Assembly: GCA_003644405.1 (NCBI GenBank)
Contig: QNCE01000016.1
Coordinates: forward strand, 1-19,111
DNA length: 19,111 nucleotides
Direction of reading: 5' to 3'
Source: Candidatus Omnitrophota bacterium
Lineage (GTDB): Bacteria; Omnitrophota; Gorgyraeia; Duberdicusellales; 4484-171
The notes below the pieces were generated by a model. The model searched no databases, had not been told where the DNA came from, and saw nothing but the letters and a program-made list of their open reading frames with translations. The position numbers and the translations under genes are program-made. Below are positions 9,082 to 14,585 of the stretch, piece by piece (the stretch's first letter is position 1; each line of letters opens with the position of its first letter).

Positions 9082-9864
9082 ATGAAAATTGTTGCTCTTC
9101 TTACTGATTTTGGCACAGAGGATAATTTTGTTGGGGTAACAAAAGGAGTTATTCTAAAAATTAACCCAAAAGTTACCCTTGTTGATATAACTCATCAAAT
9201 AGGAGCTCATAAAGTAAAAAAAGCAGCCTTCCTTCTTTACTCATCTTTCTCATATTTCCCTAAGGGCACTATTTTTTTAGTCGTTGTAGATCCAGGAGTA
9301 GGTTCTAAACGTAAGGCTTTAGCAGTAAAAACGAGAAATTACTACTTTGTTGGTCCCGATAATGGTGTTTTATTTCCTAGTTTAGAGGCTGATGGTATAG
9401 TGGAAGTTGTGGAGATAACGAATAAAAAATATCTTCTAAGTTCCATTTCTTCTACTTTTCACGGTCGTGATGTATTTGCTCCCATAGCTGCTTATTTATC
9501 CAAAGGGGTAAAATTAGAAAAATTAGGTAGAGAAATTGTGGATATCAAAAAGTTAAATCTTCCTCAAGTTAAAATCAGAAAGAATACTTTAACAGGAGAA
9601 ATTATTTACATAGATTCTTTTGGTAATCTAGTTACTAATATAGATAGAATTACTCTAGAAAAATTTATTAAAAATAGAAATTTTGTTGCCTTTTTAAATA
9701 AAAAGAAAATAACTAAATTCTGCGATTCTTATCTTCAAGGAGAGAAGGAGCCCTTTTTTATAGAAGGGGGATTTTTCAAATTAGAAATTTCCTTAAAAAT
9801 GAAGTCAGCCAAACGTTACTTTAAAGCTAAAGAAGGTCAGAAGATAGTAATTAAGAGGAGATGA
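9082..9864 (+). CDS. S-adenosyl-L-methionine hydrolase (adenosine-forming), DUF62 family
   Basis: A 260-residue member of the SAM hydroxide adenosyltransferase family, which splits SAM with water into adenosine and methionine. Visible motifs: LLTDFGTEDNFVG at the N-terminus, VDPGVGSKRKA, VGPDNGVLFP, STFHGRDVFAP and DSFGNLVTNI. D70, R77 and H127 fall where the family's Asp-Arg-His water-activating triad is expected. Length and domain order (larger N-terminal domain, beta-barrel C-terminal part) are normal. The gene follows pyk by one base and overlaps the next gene by 4 nt. The related fluorinase and chlorinase are less likely because the hydrolase triad is complete. The physiological role (SAM turnover or methionine/adenosine recycling) is open. 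Confidence 0.88.
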   Translation: MKIVALLTDFGTEDNFVGVTKGVILKINPKVTLVDITHQIGAHKVKKAAFLLYSSFSYFPKGTIFLVVVDPGVGSKRKALAVKTRNYYFVGPDNGVLFPSLEADGIVEVVEITNKKYLLSSISSTFHGRDVFAPIAAYLSKGVKLEKLGREIVDIKKLNLPQVKIRKNTLTGEIIYIDSFGNLVTNIDRITLEKFIKNRNFVAFLNKKKITKFCDSYLQGEKEPFFIEGGFFKLEISLKMKSAKRYFKAKEGQKIVIKRR

Positions 9865-10598
9865 TGGAGAAGGTGGAATTTAAAGAGAAGAAAATACCCC
9901 TAAAAGGAGTTGTAAAGTATGTGTATAAAAGAATGGGTAAAGCTATATTAGATTACAATATGATTGAGAAGAATGATAAGATTTTAGTTGCTGTATCTGG
10001 AGGAAGTGATAGTTTGAGTTTAGTAAAACTACTTAAAATGAGAAAAAGGAGAGTTCCTATAGATTTCCAAATTTTAGCCTGTTTTGTAGATACGGATTTT
10101 ATAAAGATTGATAAAAAGGCACTTTTGGATTATCTAGAAAGAGAGAGTATTCCCTTTGTGGTGAAAAAGATGGAATTAAAAAATAGCAACGTTAGTTGTT
10201 TCTGGTGTTCTTGGAATAGAAGAAAGGTATTATTCCAAACCGCTCAAGAGTTTCATTGTAATAAAGTTGCTTTAGGCCATCATTTAGACGATATTGTGGA
10301 GACGATTCTTATGAATCTACTTTTTTTTGGAGAAGTGAGTGCAATGAAACCAAAGATTGAGCTTTTTGAAGGAAGACTTACCATAATAAGACCTCTGTGT
10401 TACATAGAAAAAAAAGATCTTATAAATTTCGCTAATCGGCTGAACTTGGACTATACAAACTATCGGTGTTCTTATGGGAAAGATTCCCGAAGGGAATTAA
10501 TTAAGGCTATTATAAAAAAAACTGAAGAAAGTTGCCCTTATGTTAAGAAAAATATTTTTAACGCTTTAAAGAATATAAAAACAGATTATTTGATATGA
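9861..10598 (+). CDS. TtcA-like PP-loop ATPase (tRNA thiolation type)
   Basis: A 245-residue adenine-nucleotide alpha hydrolase with the PP-loop SGGSDS (46-51). A CxxC pair C113-C116 (CFWC), GHHLDDIVETILMNLLFFGE and a third cysteine C203 (YRCSYG) fit TtcA, which holds an oxygen-sensitive [4Fe-4S] cluster on three cysteines and makes 2-thiocytidine in tRNA. The IRPLCYIEKKDLINFA segment also matches TtcA. Two ATGs stand in tandem at 9861 and 9864; the AAGAGGAG just before them favours 9864. The gene overlaps the SAM hydrolase stop (ATGA). It may modify a different tRNA position (TtuA/TtcA subfamily members differ), so no symbol is given. Confidence 0.8.
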   Translation: MMEKVEFKEKKIPLKGVVKYVYKRMGKAILDYNMIEKNDKILVAVSGGSDSLSLVKLLKMRKRRVPIDFQILACFVDTDFIKIDKKALLDYLERESIPFVVKKMELKNSNVSCFWCSWNRRKVLFQTAQEFHCNKVALGHHLDDIVETILMNLLFFGEVSAMKPKIELFEGRLTIIRPLCYIEKKDLINFANRLNLDYTNYRCSYGKDSRRELIKAIIKKTEESCPYVKKNIFNALKNIKTDYLI

Positions 10599-11212
10599 AA
10601 GCTCTTATTACCGGTGGCGCTAGTTGGGTAAAGATTGATGAGGTGAGGATTATAACCAATGTTTTTACGGGTAAAACTGCATTACTCTTAGCTCAGGAAG
10701 CTAAAAAGAGAGGTTTGCATACAACTCTTATTATTAATCCTCACTGCATAAGTAAGTTCCCTAAGGGGATAAGGATAATACCCTTTAAATATTTTCAAGA
10801 TTTAAAGGATAAAGTAGTTAGTGAACTTAAAAAAAACACGTATCAACTAATAATCCATGCTTGCGCAGTAAGTGATTATGTATTGAAAAAACCCTTTAAA
10901 GGAAAAATACCCTCTAAAAGAAAAGAATTAGTTTTAAAACTTTTTCCTGCACCAAAGATAGTTAAAATAATTAGAAGGTTAGCTAAAAATTCTTTTGTGG
11001 TCCAATTTAAATTAGAAATAGAGGATGAGGGAATAGTTGATAAAGCTTTCAGGAGTTTAAAAGAAAACGGCACCGATTTAGTAGTAGCTAATAGCTTAGA
11101 GAGTATAAAGTTAGGATATAAAGCATTTATTATTGATAAGAGAAAAAACATCAAGAAGATAACCTCTAAGAAAGAAATTCTTCCTGCCATTTTAAATTCC
11201 CTTCCCAAATGA
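10595..11212 (+). CDS. CoaB-like phosphopantothenoylcysteine synthetase domain protein
   Basis: A 205-residue protein with the Rossmann-like DFP/CoaB fold: ALITGGAS at the N-terminus, VRIITNVFTGKTA (the 'IDPVR-ITN-SSGKMG' position), HACAVSDY (88-95), GKIPSK (103-108) and DLVVANS (161-167). CoaB joins phosphopantothenate and cysteine in coenzyme A synthesis. The CoaC (decarboxylase) half found in most bacterial CoaBC fusions is absent, and several motif residues deviate (GASWVK instead of GGTREP), so it could be a paralogue with another ligand. It overlaps the PP-loop gene by 4 nt and is the last gene of this run. No clear intrinsic terminator follows. Confidence 0.72.
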   Translation: MKALITGGASWVKIDEVRIITNVFTGKTALLLAQEAKKRGLHTTLIINPHCISKFPKGIRIIPFKYFQDLKDKVVSELKKNTYQLIIHACAVSDYVLKKPFKGKIPSKRKELVLKLFPAPKIVKIIRRLAKNSFVVQFKLEIEDEGIVDKAFRSLKENGTDLVVANSLESIKLGYKAFIIDKRKNIKKITSKKEILPAILNSLPK

Positions 11213-11238
11213 GACATTTTTCTGCCATAGTGTAGTTC

Positions 11239-11267
11239 TTCACAATTTTGGTAACAGTTTTTATAAT
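11239..11267 (+). promoter_or_regulatory. Sigma70-like promoter pointing into the structured region
   Basis: TTCACA at 11239-11244, a 17-base spacer and a perfect TATAAT at 11262-11267. The expected start is about 11274. What follows is the hairpin-rich stretch rather than a gene, and the next real start codon is 640 bases away. Confidence 0.45.
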
Positions 11268-11296
11268 AGGAATGTTTAAACCCAAATTTTTCATTA

Positions 11297-11322
11297 CCTG
11301 CCTGACGGTAGGCAGGCCTGCC
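11297..11322. repeat. GC-rich palindromic repeat
   Basis: CCTGCCT, a 6-base loop and AGGCAGG form a perfect 7-bp hairpin (11297-11316), overlapping the perfect 12-bp palindrome GGCAGGCCTGCC (11311-11322). Related letters recur nearby (GCCCGCC at 11320-11326; GCAGGCGAGG at 11347-11356). GC-rich palindromes of this type are known to me as dispersed intergenic repeats in candidate-phylum genomes, which is a recollection, not a search. Confidence 0.55.
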
Positions 11323-11371
11323 CGCCGATACTTACATATGCTTTTAGCAGGCGAGGAAAAATTTGTCCGAA

Positions 11372-11437
11372 GGACCCAGCCCTCTATTTTTACGAATGAA
11401 TTTCTTCTTATGAAGAATAAAGGGCTGCCGAAGGTCC
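11372..11437. repeat. Long nested inverted repeat
   Basis: The left arm GGACC-CAGCCCT (11372-11383) pairs with AGGGCTG-GGTCC (11421-11437), the right arm carrying an extra 5-base bulge (CCGAA). Inside, TTCTTC (11402-11407) and GAAGAA (11412-11417) form a second hairpin with a 4-base loop. The nested arrangement would give a branched or long imperfect stem. Confidence 0.5.
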
Positions 11438-11458
11438 AGCCTATTAAAAATGGGCTGG
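11436..11458. repeat. Hairpin CCAGCC/GGCTGG
   Basis: CCAGCC at 11436-11441 and GGCTGG at 11453-11458 form a perfect 6-bp stem around an AT-rich loop, directly abutting the nested inverted repeat. Confidence 0.4.
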
Positions 11459-11590
11459 GATTTGCCTTTGTATCTTTTTGGTGTAAAGCTTTACTGTATA
11501 ACTATAACATTTTGAATAAGTTATAAAGTTTTTCAAAACTCTGGTGCAAATTTTGGGTTTAAATTATCAAACCCCTTTAGAAAAACCTAA

Positions 11591-11607
11591 ACAAATTGCA
11601 AATTTGT
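11591..11607. repeat. AT-rich inverted repeat
   Basis: ACAAATT-GCA-AATTTGT is a perfect 7-bp inverted repeat. It could be a protein-binding site; AT-rich sequence makes chance symmetry likely. Confidence 0.3.
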
Positions 11608-11633
11608 TACCGAAATGTTGAAGTTGTACACAT

Positions 11634-11654
11634 AGGCGGATCCGCCTTAGGCGG
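11634..11654. repeat. GC-rich palindrome AGGCGGATCCGCCT plus half copy
   Basis: A perfect 14-bp palindrome (11634-11647) is followed by TAGGCGG, so the right half can also pair as CCGCC-TTA-GGCGG (11642-11654). The two alternative pairings and the high G+C mark a dispersed palindromic unit. Directly after it is AAGTC-T-GACTT (11656-11666). Confidence 0.5.
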
Positions 11655-11698
11655 AAAGTCTGACTTAGAGTCGGTTTGGAGTATATAAAAACGAAGCC

Positions 11699-11748
11699 CT
11701 CTCCCCACCTGGAGGAGAGAGCCCGTGGCTTTGAGCCCTCTAAAAGAG
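11699..11748. repeat. CT/GA-rich hairpin pair
   Basis: CTCTCC (11699-11704) pairs with GGAGAG (11714-11719); CTCT (11738-11741) pairs with AGAG (11745-11748). The block repeats the letters GCCCTCT/AGAGAGCCC several times in both orientations, giving alternative foldings. Confidence 0.35.
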
Positions 11749-11815
11749 AGCCCCCCATTTCCTCTTTAAAATTTACCATATTTTGAAAAAATTTTTAAAG
11801 GGTGGCAAAAAATTT

Positions 11816-11835
11816 TTTTGAAAACGTTTTCAAAA
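11816..11835. promoter_or_regulatory. 20-bp perfect palindrome, LacI/cre-like operator candidate
   Basis: TTTTGAAAACGTTTTCAAAA is perfectly symmetrical with the central CG typical of LacI-family operators, including cre sites (TGAAAACGTTTTCA core). It is centred about 90 bases before the inferred start of the ketosynthase cassette, too far upstream for simple steric repression. No LacI-type regulator is in the window. Confidence 0.4.
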
Positions 11836-11879
11836 TTTCTCTTTCACTTTTTCTATTTAATTGGGATTTAAAGATTTTG

Positions 11880-11908
11880 TTTACATAAGATATTTTTTAA
11901 TATAAAAT
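11880..11908 (+). promoter_or_regulatory. Promoter of the ketosynthase cassette
   Basis: TTTACA (11880-11885), 17 bases, then TAAAAT (11903-11908). The expected start falls at about 11914-11916, which is the GTG start codon itself, and no Shine-Dalgarno precedes the gene. This predicts a leaderless mRNA. Confidence 0.45.
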
Positions 11909-11914
11909 AATTTT

Positions 11915-13156
11915 GTGAATAATTTCCCTTTAGCTATAACAGGAATAGGAGTGATAGCGCCTAATGGTATAGGAAAAGAAGACTTTTGGCAATCTTTAGA
12001 GGAAGGGAAAAATGCTATAACTTCTATTGATATTTTTGATACAAAAAAATTTTATGTGAAAGTTGGGGGTCAGATAAAAAATTTTGATCCTAAGGCATAT
12101 TTGGGATTTAAGGGTTTGAGAAATTTAGACAGAAGTACTCTTTTTCTTCTTTCTGCTAGTAAGCAGGTAATTGAAGAAAATGGACTAGAAATTAATGATA
12201 CTAATACTGATAAAATAGGCGTATGTACTGCTACTACTTTCTCTCATCTATGGCCAATTGTAGAGTTTGATAGAGAAGTATTAAAAGAAGGAATAGATTT
12301 TGCTTCACCTGCTCTCTTCCCCCTTACAGTAATAAACGCTCCTTCATCCCAGGTTTCCATTAGATTTGATATTCAGGGATTTAACACTACAGTAAGTACA
12401 GGATATACATCAGGAATTGAAGCATTAAACTATACCTGGGATGCTCTTTCTACTGCTAAGGCAGAAATAGTATTATGCGGGGGGGTAGAAAGTTTGGACT
12501 TTTCCTTATTCTTTGGTTTTCACAAGCTAGGATACTTAGGTGGGGTAAATGGCCCTACTCTGAGTTGCCCATTTGATAAAAGGAGAAATGGACCCTTGTT
12601 AGGAGAGGGCTGTTGCGTATTTAAAATAGAAGAGTTCAAAAAAGCTGAAAAGGAAAAGAGTAAAATTTTTGCCAAGATAAGAAGTATTTCTTCTTTTTTT
12701 GATGGGTTTAAGATGGGTAAAATTCATCCTCAAGGGGAAGGATTAAAGAGATCTATAGAAGAGGCTTTAGAAAGTGCAGGAATACTTACTAAAGATGTCG
12801 ATTATATCTCCAGCTGTGCCAATTCCTCTCAAGACTTAGATAGGATAGAGGTAAAAGTTTTAAAAAAAATATTTGGCAAGCGTTTAAAAAATATTCCCGT
12901 GAGCTCTATAAAATCAATGTTAGGAGAAAGTTTTTCTGTAGCAAGTCTTTTTCAGATTACTTCTTGTATAGGAGCAATGCTAAATGGGAAAATACCCCCT
13001 ACTATAAACTATAAAGAGAAGGATCCTGAATGCGATATAGATTGTGTTCCTAACAAAGCACAGAAAAAAGAGGTAAATATAGCTTTAGTTACTTCTTTTG
13101 GGCCAGGGGGATATAACGGTGCCTGTATTTTAGAGAAATACAAAGAAGCTGGTTAA
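11915..13156 (+). CDS. Ketosynthase-like protein without catalytic triad (KS-beta / chain-length-factor-like)
   Basis: A 413-residue thiolase-fold protein of the FabF family: AITGIGVIAPNGIGKEDFW at the start, CPFDKRRNGPLLGEG in the middle and SFGPGGYNG near the end. All three ketosynthase catalytic positions are changed: the nucleophile Cys is Y164 (GYTSG), the first His is N303 (CANSS) and the second His is E338 (MLGES). Such a chain cannot condense acyl groups. In type II polyketide and aryl-polyene systems a dead KS forms a heterodimer with an active KS and sets chain length, so the likely partner is the intact KS at 14573. The GTG start is chosen because it puts the ITGIGV motif at the normal distance from the N-terminus. 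FabG follows after one base. Confidence 0.8.
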   Translation: MNNFPLAITGIGVIAPNGIGKEDFWQSLEEGKNAITSIDIFDTKKFYVKVGGQIKNFDPKAYLGFKGLRNLDRSTLFLLSASKQVIEENGLEINDTNTDKIGVCTATTFSHLWPIVEFDREVLKEGIDFASPALFPLTVINAPSSQVSIRFDIQGFNTTVSTGYTSGIEALNYTWDALSTAKAEIVLCGGVESLDFSLFFGFHKLGYLGGVNGPTLSCPFDKRRNGPLLGEGCCVFKIEEFKKAEKEKSKIFAKIRSISSFFDGFKMGKIHPQGEGLKRSIEEALESAGILTKDVDYISSCANSSQDLDRIEVKVLKKIFGKRLKNIPVSSIKSMLGESFSVASLFQITSCIGAMLNGKIPPTINYKEKDPECDIDCVPNKAQKKEVNIALVTSFGPGGYNGACILEKYKEAG

Positions 13157-13157
13157 A

Positions 13158-13904
13158 ATGATTGATCTTAAAAATAAAGTAGTAATAGTTACTGGAGGTT
13201 CTCGAGGAATAGGCAAAGCTATCTGTTTAGTTTTTGCCCAGTTGGGAGCAAAGGTAGTTTTTACCTACTACAGAAGTAAGAAAGAAGCAGATAAGGTAAA
13301 ACAGGAAATAAAGAAAATGGGAGGTAAGTGCCTAAGCATACAGGCGAATGTAAGAGATTTTGAACAATGTCGAGCAGTAGTAGAGAAGACTTTGAAAAAA
13401 TTTAAGACTTTAGATATCCTTGTTAACAACGCAGGGATAATTAGAGATAAAGCATTATTTATGATGACAATCGAAGATTGGAAGCAAGTGATAGAAACGA
13501 ATCTAATAGGTACTTTTAATATGACTAGATCAGCAATTACTACTTTCCTTAAGCAGAAAAGAGGATGTATAGTAAATATAAGTTCGGTAAGTGGATTAGT
13601 AGGCACCCCCAGACAAACTAACTATAGCGCATCCAAGGCAGGAATTATTGGTTTTTCTAAAGCTTTAGCTAAAGAAGTAGCTCCTTATAATATAAGGGTG
13701 AATGTTATTTGCCCCGGCTATATTGCTACAGATATGGTAACTTCTTTAAGGGAGGATATAAAAAATAATATCTTAAATAGTATCCCTTTAAAGAGATTAG
13801 GAACACCCCAGGAAGTAGCATGGTTATGTGCTTTTGTTAGTTCAGATAAAGCAAATTATATCACTGGAGAAGTAATTAAAATAGATGGAGGATTAGCTAT
13901 TTAA
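13158..13904 (+). CDS. fabG: 3-oxoacyl-ACP reductase (FabG-type SDR)
   Basis: A 248-residue short-chain dehydrogenase, the normal length for FabG, reducing 3-oxoacyl-ACP to 3-hydroxyacyl-ACP with NADPH. It has the nucleotide-binding TGGSRGIG (12-19), NNAG (90-93), and the catalytic S143, Y156 and K160 (YSASK). The C-terminal PLKRLGTPQEVAWLCAFVSS and ITGEVIKIDGG are typical of FabG. It lies one base behind the KS-beta-like gene and stands between ketosynthase and dehydratase genes, so it is probably the reductase of this cassette. The TAA stop at 13902-13904 is followed by an in-frame open stretch to 14078. The housekeeping fabG may be elsewhere. Confidence 0.88.
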   Translation: MIDLKNKVVIVTGGSRGIGKAICLVFAQLGAKVVFTYYRSKKEADKVKQEIKKMGGKCLSIQANVRDFEQCRAVVEKTLKKFKTLDILVNNAGIIRDKALFMMTIEDWKQVIETNLIGTFNMTRSAITTFLKQKRGCIVNISSVSGLVGTPRQTNYSASKAGIIGFSKALAKEVAPYNIRVNVICPGYIATDMVTSLREDIKNNILNSIPLKRLGTPQEVAWLCAFVSSDKANYITGEVIKIDGGLAI

Positions 13905-13922
13905 GATTTAAGAAGGTTTATA

Positions 13923-13946
13923 AAGAAGAAGAAGAAGAAGAAGAAG
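13923..13946 (+). repeat. (AAG)8 trinucleotide repeat
   Basis: Eight uninterrupted AAG units follow the fabG stop by 18 bases and precede the small ACP-like frame. In that frame they read as eight lysines. Length changes would alter spacing between fabG and the next start but not the frame. Confidence 0.8.
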
Positions 13947-13949
13947 AAT

Positions 13950-14078
13950 TTGGAAGAGATCAAAAAAGAGATTAAAAAATTAGTTTCTGAGATTGCCGAA
14001 ATTTCTAAAGGAAAGATTCCTAACATGCGTTCTCTTGCAGATGTTTATCGTTTAGTAGAGAGGCGGTTAAAGGGGTGA
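13950..14078 (+). CDS. 42-codon ACP-like ORF without the phosphopantetheine serine
   Basis: From a TTG at 13950 to TGA at 14076-14078 the frame reads LEEIKKEIKKLVSEIAEI, then GKIPNMRSLADVYRLVERRL. The first part resembles helix 1 of an acyl carrier protein and the second the last helix, but the middle with the DSL serine is missing; the length is 42 against about 80 residues. The place in the cassette, between fabG and fabZ, is where an ACP gene is usual. The stop overlaps the ATG at 14078 (TGATG), typical of a translated upstream gene. There is no ATG, and the same frame continues back to the fabG stop without interruption, so translation could also come from readthrough. It may be an internally deleted ACP, a different small helical protein, or non-coding. 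Low certainty. Confidence 0.35.
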   Translation: MEEIKKEIKKLVSEIAEISKGKIPNMRSLADVYRLVERRLKG

Positions 14079-14083
14079 TGAAT

Positions 14084-14542
14084 ATGTCAGAAAGTTGGGA
14101 CATAAAAAAAATTCAAGAAATCCTACCACAAAGATATCCTTTCCTCTTCATTGACAAGGTCTTGGAAGTAAACGAAATTCAAAGAAAAGTCATCTGTCTA
14201 AAAAATGTAACTGCAAATGATTATTTCTTTGAAGGTCATTTTCCTAAAAATCCTGTTATGCCGGGAGCAATAATTATTGAGGCTTTAGCGCAAGCAAGTA
14301 TCGTTGTCTTTGCAGTTTTAAAACCAGAAGTTGCAGACACACATCCTGACTATTATCTGGGAAAAGTAGAAGCAAAATTTAAAAAACCAGTAAAAGTAGG
14401 GGATCAATTAATTTTAGAAGTATATGGCGAGAAGATTCTGGATAGAGCAGGTTCAGTTAAAGCGTTAGCAAAGGTAAACGGTGAAGTAGTCGCCGAAGCA
14501 AGGATATCTTTTGGGGTGAAGATTAAAAAGAAAAATAATTAA
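14084..14542 (+). CDS. fabZ: 3-hydroxyacyl-ACP dehydratase, FabZ type
   Basis: About 152 residues of hot-dog fold, normal for FabZ, which removes water from 3-hydroxyacyl-ACP. Motifs: ILPQRYPFLFIDKV at the N-terminus, then the catalytic H52 in GHFPKNPVMPG and E66 in IIEALAQAS (numbered from ATG 14084), 14 residues apart as in FabZ. Possible starts are GTG 14075, ATG 14078 and ATG 14084. The AAGGGG at 14070-14075 has the best spacing (8 nt) for 14084, while ATG 14078 overlaps the stop of the small ORF. Together with FabG and the intact KS it completes the condensation-reduction-dehydration cycle except for an enoyl reductase, which is not in the window. The absence of that enzyme would allow polyunsaturated products. 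Confidence 0.88.
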   Translation: MSESWDIKKIQEILPQRYPFLFIDKVLEVNEIQRKVICLKNVTANDYFFEGHFPKNPVMPGAIIIEALAQASIVVFAVLKPEVADTHPDYYLGKVEAKFKKPVKVGDQLILEVYGEKILDRAGSVKALAKVNGEVVAEARISFGVKIKKKNN

Positions 14543-14545
14543 CTT

Positions 14546-14585
14546 TTATCCTATGGATGAGAAACTTATCCTATGGGCGAGAAAG
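14546..14585 (+). repeat. 20-bp tandem duplication across the KS start codon
   Basis: Two adjacent 20-base units (14546-14565 and 14566-14585) differ at 3 positions. Both contain TTATCCTATGG, so an ATG occurs in each; the second, at 14573, starts the ketosynthase, whereas the first, at 14553, opens an 11-codon frame that ends at a TAG. Confidence 0.7.

Larger units (their letters stand above)
11274..11465 (+). ncRNA. Candidate structured RNA downstream of a promoter
   Basis: Starting at the inferred transcription start, the sequence can form a 7-bp GC-rich hairpin (11297-11316), a long nested hairpin (11372-11437) and a 6-bp hairpin (11436-11458). No convincing reading frame exists and the T-rich stretch after the last hairpin is only a weak terminator. 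No known RNA family is recognised. It could equally be a patch of dispersed repeats without a transcript. Confidence 0.2.
11213..11914. other. 700-base non-coding region full of palindromes and hairpins
   Basis: No credible protein gene is found on either strand; open frames here read through inverted repeats. The stretch contains in order a promoter-like pair (11239-11267), GC-rich palindromes (11297-11322), a large nested hairpin (11372-11437), a further hairpin (11436-11458), an AT-rich palindrome (11591-11607), a GC-rich palindrome (11634-11654), CT/GA-rich hairpins (11699-11748), a 20-bp perfect palindrome (11816-11835) and the promoter of the ketosynthase cassette. Local blocks of high G+C stand out against the AT-rich surroundings, which suggests inserted dispersed repeats. 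Confidence 0.6.

Noticed and set aside
9082..9864. Fluorinase/chlorinase reading of the DUF62 gene
   Set aside because: The Asp-Arg-His set D70, R77, H127 fits the SAM hydrolases, and no halogenation context is present.
11248..11526. Open frame of 92 codons on the + strand
   Set aside because: It runs through the GC-rich palindromes and hairpins, has no ribosome-binding site and no recognisable domain; its content is explained by the repeats.
11567..11779. Open frame of 70 codons on the - strand
   Set aside because: It is made of CT/GA-rich and palindromic repeat letters, with no start signal or family resemblance.
11216..11914. CRISPR array or tRNA in the repeat-rich gap
   Set aside because: The repeats are different from one another, not regularly spaced and have no spacers; no cloverleaf with a CCA-ready acceptor stem was found.
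11915..13156. Reading the first ketosynthase as an ordinary FabF
   Set aside because: All three catalytic residues are replaced, so normal condensing activity is not expected.
13268..13606. 112-codon - strand frame inside fabG (and other - strand frames at 1723-1929, 8582-8836, 10876-11217, 16244-16510, 17601-17837)
   Set aside because: They lie opposite well-supported genes and have no family features; shadows of the coding strand.
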